Positions 10,401 to 20,715 of a DNA stretch of 64,000 bases are shown piece by piece; position 1 is the stretch's first letter; the number at the start of each line of letters is the position of its first letter. Origin of the DNA: Bolinopsis microptera (taxonomy: Eukaryota > Ctenophora > Tentaculata > Lobata > Bolinopsidae); NCBI RefSeq assembly GCF_026151205.1, contig NC_087082.1:7757908-7821907 (forward strand). Direction: 5' to 3'. The translations under genes were made by a program, and so were the position numbers. Below the pieces are notes generated by a model. The model did no database searches, was not told the DNA's origin, and saw only the letters and a program-made list of their open reading frames with translations.

Positions 10401-12980
10401 GAAACGACCTTGAGATTAGCTGGCTAAGTAACTGTAAGGTTTCTTTTATAACGCCCACTAGAGTCTAGTATAAACTAAACTCCACCGTACCAACTTGGCG
10501 TAGTTTGATAATATAATTTAGTTATCATAAACAATAAAGTTTATGAGCTGATATCAGATATACCTCACTGCGCGCGCAGTGAGGGACACATAACATGTGG
10601 CAATTATTGACTTAATAACTGAGAAATTTTTAAAAATTGAATCATATCAAGATCAAGACTGGGGCACTCGTTTGGGGCACTTGTTTGGGGCCCTTGAGGC
10701 ACTACATCAAAAACCAATGTATCTGATGCAATCGTCTGAGGCACTAATTTTTGATGCACCAAAAGATAATTTGACGCACTTATCAGAGGCAGACGTCTGA
10801 GAAAGTTGAGCACTTGCCAAAGGCACTTCATGCTTTGAAGCACAGAGGGGGGGGGCCAATGACTACCAATGGAGACTAATGGGGACTAAAAATCATGGGT
10901 AATGGTTAAGGTTTATCACTAGCGACCTTTTCATCTGACCACAATATTGCAAAATGCTATGTTGTATGTCACGTGACAAATTTAGCCGAGGGTCGGAAGT
11001 CGGAGGTCGGAAGTCAGTGGACTCTGTTCGAGTCCGGCGGACTCCGAGCGGAGTCCGCCGAGCTGGCGGACTCCGCCAAGCTCCGCCGGACTCCGCCGGA
11101 TTCAAGTCTGGCGGAGAGGTCCGGCGGAGTCCGCCAAGCACTCCGCCGGACTCCGCGGCGGACCGGAGTCCGCCTAGTGGCTTAGTCCGCGGCGGACACT
11201 CCGCCGAGCCGCCGCGGAGCCGCTCGGAGTCCGCGGCGGACTTTAAAGTCCGCTCGGAGTCCGCTCGGCTCCGCTCGGAGTCCGCCAAAATGTACTCGAT
11301 TCCAGTGTAAATACATTTTGGCGGAGCACCGCCGGAGTCCGCTCGGAGTCCGGCGGCTCCGCCGGAGTCCGCTCGGAGTCCGTTCGGAGTCCGCTCGGAG
11401 TCCGGCGGCTCCGCCGCGGACTCTACTCCGCGACGGATAGTGCCAAAGATTGTAGAAGCGATGTATATATTGAGATTAAGTCCTGAAATGAATGATCGTT
11501 CTGAGTTGAGTTATTTGTACAAATATTTAGTCGATGTTTAACTAGTAAATAATGTATTGATAGGACTATCTTGGATAGTAACCATGACAACCGAGTTATC
11601 GTTGCTTAAGTGCTGATTTTATCATTAGTTTTTACACATGAACTGTGAATTCTGAACAACCAGTTTTACGTTTACTAATTAGTTTAGTATCATGAGTAGT
11701 ACAGTATTTAGTTGTATTAGCTTACATTTCTTCTTGTCGTATTTTTTGTTGTTTTGACATTTTTTGCAATTACATTTTTTGGGTCATATTTCGTAAATTT
11801 TATTTCTCTGTTTTTGTTTTAATGTTATTTTAAATTTCTTTCCGTCGTTAATTTTTACACATGTTTAACAATTTTATTACAGAACTGAAGAAGACGTTGT
11901 TACGTGGAATGATTATTTCAATTCAATAAAGTTTCTAGCCTAAAGTTTGCTGCTTCAATTTGTTCGCAAGTTAAGAGTCTAAAGAGAAATTCTCCAAGAG
12001 AAATCATGAAAATAATAGTGTATTTAATCAATGTTTCCTGGTGGACAGATTTGCAGTTGGTGATTGAAAAAATAATCTTTGTGTGCTCAAGATAACTATA
12101 TAAAGTTATTTCTAGAGATCTTTTTTATCAATAAATTTTCTGTTTTCAGTGAATTTTCTGTTTTCGTTCGACTAAATGACAATAAGTAGTCCTTCGACCG
12201 ACACGCCTACAATCATTTGAAGATAACGCTTAATATTACACAGTCACTAAAAATAGCTAATGGTATTAGAGTATTAGGGACCAGCTGGAGGATACAATTT
12301 CGTTAGTTTTAGCGCCCACTACACCACTACACCACTACACCTTAGCTTCAGTCCGGCCACCTGGCTATTTGCACATCTTGTGAGGGACTAATCACTGTTA
12401 ACCAACTGTTTTCCCATTATTGTTTTCAGATCACTGCAAGGCTAAAGTTAACAGTTAATATATAGCTGCAAACCGAGTAGTAAAAAGGGGGGGGGGGGGG
12501 GGGTACAAGTAGGCTACCTGTCAAGGTTGAAGGTAGAGTATTGCTTGGAGGCGTATATCACGAAACCATTACCCACCACGCCCACCAGGATAGCAACTAC
12601 CTGAGATCAGTTAATTATTATTAACCAATTAGAGGGTAGTTATCTCTACATTGTTAATTAAGATAATGGCTAGTCATTTTGATTATTAGTTTATTGATTG
12701 ATAGATTGATTGCCGAATTAATTTATTATTTCTGTTAAATCAACAATCAGGATAATATTAAACGGGATCTATCCTGAGAGATTGACTTGTAGCAAAATTT
12801 TAACAGAAAGTAATTAAGTAATTAATTAAGTAATTAAGTAATTAGTATATCATTAGATCTAACTGTTATTAGTTATAGCGAGGTACTACTTGATATATCA
12901 ACAGAAGTTTACTTCATTTGCTGTTTCAATACCTGGTAAACTTGGAGGAATGCTGGTGCCGCTTCGATGCAGGAAGACAT
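3189..12980 (-). CDS. GPCR-A, class A (rhodopsin-like) receptor, 7 coding exons
   Basis: Orphan seven-helix receptor of the plasma membrane, 472 residues. Coding exons (complement): 12933-12980, 12518-12600 (TM1, VVGNGFVIY), 6329-6461 (TM2), 6039-6128 (TM3), 4435-4598 (TM4), 4068-4282 (TM5), 3189-3874 (TM6, TM7, tail). All introns are GT..AG and the summed length is a multiple of three. Recognisable hallmarks are GN in TM1, Asp in the TM2 motif GYVDIA, Cys at the start of TM3 and in ECL2, TWLPF in TM6 and NPLLY in TM7. The DRY motif is replaced by SVHRL, TM4 lacks the usual Trp and TM5 lacks the usual Pro. The start ATG at 12980 is the best candidate, but an extra 5' exon is possible. The TM1-TM2 intron holds a 5.5-kb nested transposon. 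It resembles GPCR-B at 30420. Ligand unknown. Confidence 0.85.
3903..3935. repeat. 33-bp poly-G tract in GPCR-A intron
   Basis: Uninterrupted run of G on the plus strand (C on the coding strand), about 28 bases before the TM6 exon acceptor at 3874. On the transcript it lies where a polypyrimidine tract would be, as pure C. It is intronic, so the poly-Pro or poly-Gly frames across it are not protein. Confidence 0.9.
4374..4404. repeat. 31-bp poly-C tract in GPCR-A intron
   Basis: Uninterrupted C run on the plus strand (G on the transcript) inside the 152-bp intron between the TM4 and TM5 exons. Shorter G runs also lie at 12487-12503, beside the TM1 exon, and at 21835-21852. Confidence 0.9.
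4870..5235. repeat. about 20-bp minisatellite (TTGCACTAGTTTACT)
   Basis: Irregular array of about 17 units built on TTGCACTAGTTTACTTGTTA, with variants of 15 to 22 bp. It lies in the GPCR-A intron between the TM4 and TM3 exons. Confidence 0.85.
5611..5907. mobile_element. TACCTTATCGGAC-family TIR element, short copy
   Basis: Begins TACCTTGCCGGACC and ends with the imperfect inverse (GTCAGATAAAGTA). The left about 200 bp aligns with the left end of the element at 24587. No coding capacity, so a non-autonomous relic of about 297 bp in the GPCR-A intron between the TM4 and TM3 exons. Confidence 0.7.
6463..6475. repeat. 13-bp target site duplication of Penelope insertion, left
   Basis: TGAAAATAATAGT, repeated exactly at 12007-12019 on the other side of the Penelope block. 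On the minus strand it is the pyrimidine-rich end of the acceptor (ending TTTCA) directly before the TM2 exon at 6461. Confidence 0.8.
6511..7797 (-). pseudogene. Penelope-like ORF, 3' part, minus copy
   Basis: Open from the truncation near 7797 to a stop at 7147-7149. It encodes, in order, the end of the reverse transcriptase (thumb-like HQKSHHPDSVKEE), a basic linker with RRTRRRRQ, a conserved TLPFISGTVCNKIRN segment, a Cys-rich knuckle (CDLGNPNNCEIC), and a GIY-YIG-type region (IYLVTCELCGKRYCGE followed by LHARLMEHR). The stop after GVGQH is a TAC to TAG change, because the plus copy reads Tyr there and continues about 55 residues. The catalytic RT palm is absent because of the truncation, so it is inactive. 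The 3' untranslated region runs on to 6511. Confidence 0.85.
7789..8195 (+). pseudogene. Penelope-like ORF, plus copy, 5' truncated and interrupted
   Basis: Inverted copy of 7065-7477. It reads through the Cys knuckle and the GIY-YIG region (KRYCGE, LHARLMEHR), then PENGVGQHYASLHPN, and is interrupted at 8195 by the foldback element. The frame resumes at 11453 and ends at a TAA at 11539-11541, so apart from truncation and insertion it is less damaged than the minus copy. It lacks the RT core and cannot be autonomous. Confidence 0.85.
9067..9138 (+). mobile_element. TTAC..GTAA miniature element, copy 1 (72 bp)
   Basis: Begins TTACCTGGGGACCCCAGG, ends GAGCGCGGCCCAGTAA, and is flanked by 8-bp direct repeats TCCTCAGG (9059-9066 and 9139-9146). 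Related copies lie at 62548-62630 and, inverted, 63771-63847, each with its own TSD. Confidence 0.8.
9739..10420 (+). repeat. dispersed repeat R1, copy A
   Basis: Starts AGGGGGTGCACGATAAAAAT and shares much of its length with 62853-63570, including GTGCGCGGCTTTTG, TGACGAAATT-like blocks, GTGCTGGCCGAAAT and CGATGGCGCAC. No protein is recognisable and the frames inside are broken. Probably a non-autonomous transposon of unknown class. Confidence 0.7.
11453..12006 (+). mobile_element. Penelope-like 3' end, plus copy
   Basis: Continues the plus copy after the foldback element: the last codons to the TAA at 11539-11541, then an AT-rich 3' region that is the inverse of 6511-7064. It ends at 12006, next to the right target duplication (12007-12019). 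Confidence 0.8.
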
Positions 12981-13000
12981 TCCGTCACTCTCTGCCACTG

Positions 13001-14800
13001 AGAAATGATTATTTAAAAATCAGTCATCTAGGTACCTTACTCGGGAATATTATAGCGGGTTAATTTACGACTGGGAAAATTAATGACCGGGAAAAATATG
13101 GCGGAATTTTCCAAAACCCACCACTTTATCCCAGTCATAATATTCCCGAGTAAGGTAAACACTAAACATGTTATGGATTAAGCACGATGGTAAACTTAAA
13201 TCTTTTAATGATGGCAATTGGTTTCCATTTAAATTGTAAAGCTACTATTACACAAAACTGACCTGCGCTACTTGCTATATTCTCTGGATTCATGAGTTTT
13301 CACATATCTGTAAATAGCGAAGGATATAATATAATAATAATATATACTACATAATATATAAACATATAATATATATATATATATATATGTATATAACAAG
13401 TATATGTATAGTTGTATGCTGATATTACTGTTATCACGACAATACAGCCCAACTAAAGTCATGATGACCGGTACAGCTGATGATCATTCAGTAGGTTAGG
13501 TACAACTGATGATCATTCAGTAGGTTAGGTTTTAGATAATATGTTATTTCCCCAGACCAGGAAGGCTTATTGTGTTATTAAGCTACACAATCTGCTAATA
13601 GAAATCACTAAGCAATGATGAGTTAACGGTTAAAGGAAACTTATAAAACAAAAGCAGCTGAATATAATATAATAAACCTAAGTTTCTTTATAGTTACCAT
13701 TCTTAACTTAGACTGAAATTATTATTAAAATGGAGCAGATCAGAACCAACACAAATCTAAAAGTAATATCATATTATGGTCTAAGCAGAAATGTAGGTAT
13801 TACAACGCAATATAGCCAATCAAAATGCAATTTAAAGTCGTAATGAAGCAACTAGGCTAAAAATGTTCATTTGCAAGAATCAATTTGTCCAGAAAGATGA
13901 GAAATACGCATGAGATGGCATCTGTACATGACTCTGATACCACGTGACAGTGCTATAACTACTACCACTAGGCAGGATATATAACTCTAAACGTCACTGA
14001 GGCGCGAAATGAAGCCATCGTTAGCAGGTAAAATGATTCTATTTCATTAATAAAACCAATTCTTCTTTGGCAGAAAACAGAAAAGCGGCGTTGTAGCCTG
14101 GAGGCTGCGACGACATTTGAATGTAACATCTTTAATAAAACTATAAAATATGACTAAAAGGAGCCAATAAGAGAGAAGCTGCATGCAGGAAAGAACGAGG
14201 AATATACTGTAGGAATACGTTGAACAAGTTACTATCTCTATCATGCTGCTATCCTCCTCAGAAAAACAAGCTGGTAATTATAAACATGACTTATTCAAGA
14301 TGGGGAGTATGTGACAGCACGTACTATCATCCCTCCTCATGAGCTTAGCACAGTCACGTGACCAGCGTTTGTTAATAACTCCCATTATTACTTTATTACT
14401 GAGAAGCACAATACCCCTCCCAGCGTGTCGGGCAGTAACGACCACAAAAAGCAGTGTAATTCCGGGTAGCCAAAGTAAGGAGTGCCACTGCCATCACCAT
14501 GACAATAGACACGTGTACAAATGGGAGGATCATTAATCAGTTAAAGGTTTCAAGGTACTAGCAGATCAATATGCTAATATGATGTTAAGCGATCAGAACG
14601 AAACCGCCAGAAGCATGATGAGATAGGACTGTGAGGTTTCTCCCTCTCAATTTCTAACCTCGCACAGCGTAGTGTAAAGTTGAGCGAGTTTGTGAAATAG
14701 ATTAGGAGACCCCATTGTGTACCGGCTGGCTGCTCAATAGCTCTTTGAACTTACTTTGAGTTTCATTGAAAATAATAGATGACGCATTATATTACAGTAA
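13001..14800. other. upstream of GPCR-A, no gene seen
   Basis: AT-rich sequence with a TA/ATAT microsatellite (about 13328-13400) and a 31-bp direct duplication containing GATGATCATTCAGTAGG (about 13477-13540). No coding exon is convincing. The GPCR-A promoter should lie here, but I cannot locate it. Confidence 0.4.
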
Positions 14801-14802
14801 GA

Positions 14803-15780
14803 TGAGGAGAGGAGAGGAGAGGAGAGGAGAGGAGAGGAGAGGAGAGGAGAGGAGAGGAGAGGAGAGGAGAGGAGAGGAGAGGAGAGGAGAGGAGAGGAGA
14901 GGAGAGGAGAGGAGAGGAGAGGAGAGGAGAGGAGAGGAGAGGAGAGGAGAGGAGAGGAGAGGAGAGGAGAGGAGAGGAGAGGAGAGGAGAGGAGAGGAGA
15001 GGAGAGGAGAGGAGAGGAGAGGAGAGGAGAGGAGAGGAGAGGAGAGGAGAGGAGAGGAGAGGAGAGGAGAGGAGAGGAGAGGAGAGGAGAGGAGAGGAGA
15101 GGAGAGGAGAGGAGAGGAGAGGAGAGGAGAGGAGAGGAGAGGAGAGGAGAGGAGAGGAGAGGAGAGGAGAGGAGAGGAGAGGAGAGGAGAGGAGAGGAGA
15201 GGAGAGGAGAGGAGAGGAGAGGAGAGGAGAGGAGAGGAGAGGAGAGGAGAGGAGAGGAGAGGAGAGGAGAGGAGAGGAGAGGAGAGGAGAGGAGAGGAGA
15301 GGAGAGGAGAGGAGAGGAGAGGAGAGGAGAGGAGAGGAGAGGAGAGGAGAGGAGAGGAGAGGAGAGGAGAGGAGAGGAGAGGAGAGGAGAGGAGAGGAGA
15401 GGAGAGGAGAGGAGAGGAGAGGAGAGGAGAGGAGAGGAGAGGAGAGGAGAGGAGAGGAGAGGAGAGGAGAGGAGAGGAGAGGAGAGGAGAGGAGAGGAGA
15501 GGAGAGGAGAGGAGAGGAGAGGAGAGGAGAGGAGAGGAGAGGAGAGGAGAGGAGAGGAGAGGAGAGGAGAGGAGAGGAGAGGAGAGGAGAGGAGAGGAGA
15601 GGAGAGGAGAGGAGAGGAGAGGAGAGGAGAGGAGAGGAGAGGAGAGGAGAGGAGAGGAGAGGAGAGGAGAGGAGAGGAGAGGAGAGGAGAGGAGAGGAGA
15701 GGAGAGGAGAGGAGAGGAGAGGAGAGGAGAGGAGAGGAGAGGAGAGGAGAGGAGAGGAGAGGAGAGGAGAGGAGAGGAGA
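14803..15780. repeat. (GGAGA)n pentanucleotide array, about 195 units
   Basis: Almost perfectly uniform 5-bp purine repeat of nearly 1 kb with no interruption visible by eye. All purines are on the plus strand. Both strands stay open in several frames simply because 5-bp periodicity never makes a stop. Such uniformity suggests recent expansion, and the assembled length may be unreliable. Confidence 0.97.
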
Positions 15781-18335
15781 ATGATCAAAGTCCCTCCCTG
15801 TCTTCTCCTATCCTCGTCACACCCTCCAGCATAAATACTATCACTATTCATTAAACGCTTGCGGAGGATATAGCTTTGAAGGTTGTTGTCCGCACTCTAA
15901 ACGGTACCTGTTACATAATCATAAGTGTCCGCTTCCCGTATATATTATACACTTATAGGTGGAACTGCGTGGAGTATTTAATATTGCAATTTTGATTTAG
16001 CAGAGGACCTGTTCCATATCAAACAAATTGTGGCTTATGGCTATGTAATTCAAAGAGTAAAGGACTTTGTAATTTTGTAAGTATAACTGACGGATATAAG
16101 TACACGAGGGTTCAACGCATTCCATAGTACGGCTACAGTCTGAACTGAGTCTTGTTTTGGATCAACATGCTCCACTTTAGCATGCAGTATTTAAATTTTA
16201 ATGGAGCCTAATTTAGTATCTACACAAGAGGCGGCTTCTTATCTTAGTTTAAGTTTAACCTGAAGGCACACTGGCTAAGAGCCAAATAAAGTTTAGCTTA
16301 AGTATACAATTGCATTTAATTGGCCATAGTGCCTGAATCTGACACAGATTTTTTAGTTTAAACAGATATTCAGTTTTATCATAAACTATTTAAACAAATT
16401 TAACGGTGAGCGCAACAAAGACAAGAACACATGAGCGCAACAAAAACGAGAACACATTAGCGCAACAAAGACAAGAACACATGAGCGCAACAATAACGAG
16501 AACACATTAGCGCAACAAAGACAAGAACACATGAGCGCAACAAACCAGTAAAGAATTGCAACACAACTAGCTGGTCGACAGACAGAATTAGAGCTAAGTA
16601 AATAAGAACAAACAACAAGTCAAGGAGTATATAGTATTATAATACAGTAGTATATCTTATCACTTAACCACTAATTGCCACTAAATACCTTCCTAAAGTC
16701 TGACCACAAAAGAGAAAGTAGAAACCAGGGAGGTTGTGTGAAGTTCACATTATGGGGCCTAGTTATGGTATTCAGGCACGTTTGTTGACAAAAGGTTTTG
16801 TAGATATATAATGAATTGCATTGATGCCATATCAAAATGTGAGTACATAACGTAGATTACTGCGTGATAACTGGTTACGTAGCTGACAACGTAATAACTG
16901 GTTACGTAGCTGACTACGTAATAACTGGTTACGTAGCTTATTACGTAATAATTGGTTACGTAGTCCTGCATGATCATGGCGAGACGCTCCAAATCTGAAC
17001 TAAATATATCAGCGACACGTAAGAGCGAGTGTTAGTAGTAGTCGCGTGATGCCCATATAAGGTAGTAGTAGTGGTAAGATGCTACATGTTCTATTACGCA
17101 ACATTATCAAATCTCCATAATGCATAGTAAGCTCACTCTAACGAGGCAGTGTTAGAGTGTCTGCAGAGAAGCTACATTCTACATAGTCTACACTTGCTTC
17201 AAGTACTTGATGCTGAACTTTAAACGTTTGGACGGGTCTAAGACTAAAGGAAACGTGTTGATTAAAACAAAGGTTTTGTGATGTCACATGTTGTAGCACA
17301 ATGAGTACAAGGCACATGAAGCTCACGAAGCATCACGTGAGTGCAATACACGTACTGAATACGTGATGCCCACATAAGGAGATGTAGAACCACGTGATAC
17401 ACGTACACGTACCGAACTGTGACTGAACAGTAGCTAAAACACAATATGGGAGAACGGAATGATGACTACTGATGTATTAAAAGTTATATAATGCTGAACT
17501 ATAATGGTGACTAAACGTAAATCTCATGCAATCACATTGTATCCCCTATAAAATATCATTTAAAGTTACAGCGTGGACATTTAAAAAATAGAGCGAGTCT
17601 GAATCTACCAAGTAGCGAACAAAATAATAAAAAGAGCATTAATAGCGTAGTTAAATAAATTGCGGAAACTGCTCTGCTTATGAAGAAAACAATAGTTTAG
17701 TTAATTTTAATTGTTCTGCAGTTAAGTTATTCACATTTCACAACTGTTCGAGTATCAGTTGACTTATTCAAAAAATAGTATAGGGAGATTTATAGGGCAT
17801 CATGTACCGAATTCGGTGTTCCCCGGTCTGAGATTAAATTCAGGTGCTCCGTAGTGTGAAACAATAATCAATGATGCGGTATCTAAAATGAAAATTCTGC
17901 AGCAGTTCACAATTATAATTTGGATCATTTTCCAACTGAATTACCAATTAAATTTGAATGATGATCTTGGATGTACCTAACTAATGTTAGGTACACACTG
18001 CACATGCATGTAGGGTTAGGTATGGTCCCTTACTCTTAGTACGCTACCCTAACTGCCAGTTCTACGTAATCCGAGGACAGTTCTCTGATTTGTATTAAAA
18101 TTCTGCGCTGGTAATATTAACAGTCGTACACTGCTATAAAGCTGCCAAATTTGGGACCACAATGAAATATTGATTAGGGTTAAAACCCCAAAAGAAAGAG
18201 AGATGAAGCATGGCTATGCATGATCTGGAGATTCAAAATCAATTGTTCACTGTCAGCTGTCAAATATACGAGCTGAAGTGCTCTCAAATCTAGCTAGGCA
18301 GCCCGGACCAGGAGGGAGCTGACACATGATATAGT
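15781..18335. other. gene-free stretch with two small minisatellites
   Basis: Holds an array of about 25-bp units (GCGCAACAAAGACAAGAACA and variants) at 16407-16545 and about four units containing TGGTTACGTAGCTGA at 16862-16965. Nothing coding is recognised. The frame at 17138-17444 has no known motif. Confidence 0.5.
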
Positions 18336-18792
18336 AACTGATACAGTATAGGTGGACTACCTGTAACTGATACAGTAGGTGCACTACCTGTAACTGATAC
18401 AGTAGGTGCACTACCTGTAACTGATACAGTAGGTGCACTACCTGTAACTGATACAGTAGGTGCACTACCTGATAATCAGGTGCACTACCTGTAACTGATA
18501 CAGTAGGTGCACTACCTGTAACTGATACAGCAGGTGCACTACCTGTAACTGATACAGCAGGTGCACTACCTGTAACTGATATAGTAGGTGCACTACCTGT
18601 AACTGATATAGTAGGTGCACTACCTGTAACTGATACAGTAGGTGCACTACCTGTAACTGATACAATAGGTGCACTACCTGTAACTGATACAGTAGGTGCA
18701 CTACCTTCAACTGATACAGTAGGTGCACTACCTGTAACTGATATAGTAGGTGCACTTCCTGTAACTGATACAGTAGGTGCACTACCTGTACT
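18336..18792. repeat. 27-bp minisatellite, about 17 units
   Basis: Units contain GTGCACTACCTGTAACTGAT followed by ACAGTAG. The 27-bp period (nine codons) keeps three minus-strand frames open. A deleted unit (GATAATCAG) breaks the array near 18470. Not a gene in my judgement. Confidence 0.95.
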
Positions 18793-19929
18793 CACAGAGC
18801 AAACTTACTAAACTGTACCTACAACCAGTATACCCTGGGATGGCTGACTTGATTTCAGAGGAGCTGGATCTGCTGTAATTTATTATTATTTGCCTAAACA
18901 GCAAATTACTCCACCAAGACTGGTTTGCAAATCTTTACCTACCTCCTTACTGACTGCCTGTATTAAATAAAATTTATAACTCAGGCATATAAATTATATA
19001 TTATAATACATAATTAATGAGCATGGCATACGCCGGTCGGGCTCGTGTGATAAGAGTTCCACCATTTATCTACTTCAAATATAAAATAAGTCTCACTAAT
19101 TGCAGCTGACGTGAACACACAGTCCAGACTCCAGTATTCACTCCCAGTACAGACCATTAATCCTGACTCTTGTCGCCCTAAAACAAGATAGTAGATACAC
19201 TCCCTGCAAACGAGGTGTACACTTAATTCAGTCTAATAAGTATTATAATAATTTTCATAATTTATTTTTAAAATTATTGACATTATAATGATTTAATAGC
19301 GTAAAGTCTTCTTTTTATAGTCTGAATAAGTAATAAGAGGCTTCCCACACTCTTAGACACCAACAAATGTATCCTAGAAGTGTTAGTTATAGTGGGTTAG
19401 TTAGTATTTGTTAGTTAATATTTGTTACTTTGTTAGTTAGTTAAGTTATATGTGTGGTAATGATGCTATAGGAGAATATAGTTCCTCCATATGAGTTAAA
19501 GTCTGCACTGATTGGTAGCAATTTGTGCTCATCCTCTGAAAAGTACATGTTATTCAAAAATTAACCTGGTTACTGTTACCATGGTTACTGAGTAACCACT
19601 GTGACATCTTAATCCAGTGGAGCCTTCCATTTACCGTAGGTAATATTCAAGAGGAGGGGAGATGATAATAATATCTCTAAATGAGTAATAATAATTAAAG
19701 ATGATCACCACCTTCTGAATCAGCAGTATAATAATTTCCTTGTTAAAATGAGCTAGTACAGGAAAAGGAATGTTAAAGACAGCAGCTGTCGTATTAAAGT
19801 GATAATATCTGGAGAGTGTGGTGTTCCACAACTTGTCATCAAGATAAGACAGGGTTGTAGCTGATGCGTCTCTCTGATACCCTTCTGATTGTGCTGTTAT
19901 GGTAATACTTGTCTTTATAACTAACTGAG
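18793..19929. other. no gene recognised
   Basis: AT-rich spacer between two minisatellites. There is a TTAGTTAGTATTTGTTAG-type simple duplication near 19382-19445. No exon or element is identified. Confidence 0.4.
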
Positions 19930-20715
19930 CAGGGTCACGTAACGGCTGTAACCCCCTCCCAGCAGGGTTGCATAACGGCTGTAAACCCCTCCCAACAGGG
20001 TGGCGTAACGGCTGTAAACCCCTCCCAGCAGGGTGGCATAACGGCTGTAAACCCCTCCCAGCAGGGTGGCATAACGACTGTAAACCCCTCCCAGCAGGGT
20101 GGCATAACGGCTGTAAACCCCTCCCAGCAGGGTGGCGTAACGGTTGTAAACCCCTCCCAGCAGTGAGCAGGGTGGTGTAACGACTGTAAACCCCTCTCAA
20201 CAGGGTGGCGTAACGGCTGTAACCCCCTCCCAGCAGGGTGGCGTAACGGCTGTAAACCCCTCTCAACAGGGTGGCGTAAGGGCTGCATAAACCCCTCCCA
20301 GCAAGGTGGCGTAACGACTGTAAACCCCTCCCAGCAGGGTGGCATAACGGCTGTAAACCCCTCCCAGCAGGGTGGCGTAACGACTGTAAACCCCTCCTAG
20401 CAGGGTGGTAAACCCCTCCTAGCAGGGTGGCATAACGGCTGTAAACCCCTCCCAGCAGGGTGGCGTAACGGCTGTAACCCCCTCCCAGCAGTGAGCAGGG
20501 TGGCGTAACGACTATAAACCCCTCCCAACAGGGTGGCGTAACGGCTGTAACCCCCTCCCAGCAGGGTGGTGTAACGGCTGTAAACCCCTCTCAACAGGGT
20601 GGCGTAAGGGCTGCATGCATAAACCCTTCCCAGCAGGGTGCCGTAACGGCTGTTAACCCCTCCCAGCAGGGTGCCGTAACGGCTGTTAACCCCTCCCAGC
20701 AGGGTGGCGTAGTGA
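19930..20715. repeat. 33-bp minisatellite, about 22 units
   Basis: Units contain GGTGGCGTAACGGCTGTAAA followed by CCCCTCCCAGCAG. Several units are shortened or carry short insertions, for example TGAGCAG at 20163 and TGCATAAA at 20284. The period is eleven codons, so open frames on both strands are artefacts. Confidence 0.95.

Larger units (their letters stand above)
8196..11444. mobile_element. foldback TIR element with GC-rich ends, 8-bp TSD
   Basis: Inverted repeats of about 549 bp (8196-8744 and 10896-11444), starting GGCACTATCCGTCGCGG and extremely rich in CCGC, GGAGTCCG and GCGGAC motifs. Perfect 8-bp direct repeats AAAGATTG flank it (8188-8195, 11445-11452). The other Penelope copy retains the single octamer at 7065-7072, confirming the empty site. 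No transposase is recognisable in the 2.1-kb interior, which instead holds a TTAC miniature element and a dispersed repeat. The 8-bp TSD fits hAT or P-like groups, but the ends match none I recognise. Ser-Glu-Arg-rich frames in the ends are compositional artefacts. Confidence 0.85.
6511..12006. mobile_element. Penelope-like element pair, head-to-head, in GPCR-A intron
   Basis: Two 5'-truncated Penelope-like copies meet head-to-head near 7789-7797, so their 3' ends form the outer borders (6511 and 12006) and are inverted copies of each other. A 35-bp extension (6476-6510) separates the left border from the target duplication, as is usual for Penelope insertions. The plus-strand copy is split by a later foldback element (8196-11444). 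The family is identified by the reverse-transcriptase thumb and linker followed by a GIY-YIG endonuclease region. Confidence 0.85.

Noticed and set aside
14766-15854. Long open frames of over 350 residues on both strands across the GGAGA array
   Set aside because: Pure consequence of a 5-bp repeat lacking stops; peptide is a five-residue repeat with no complexity.
18336-20715. CRISPR-like arrays of 27-33-bp repeats
   Set aside because: Units are directly contiguous with no unique spacers, in an animal genome; they are minisatellites.
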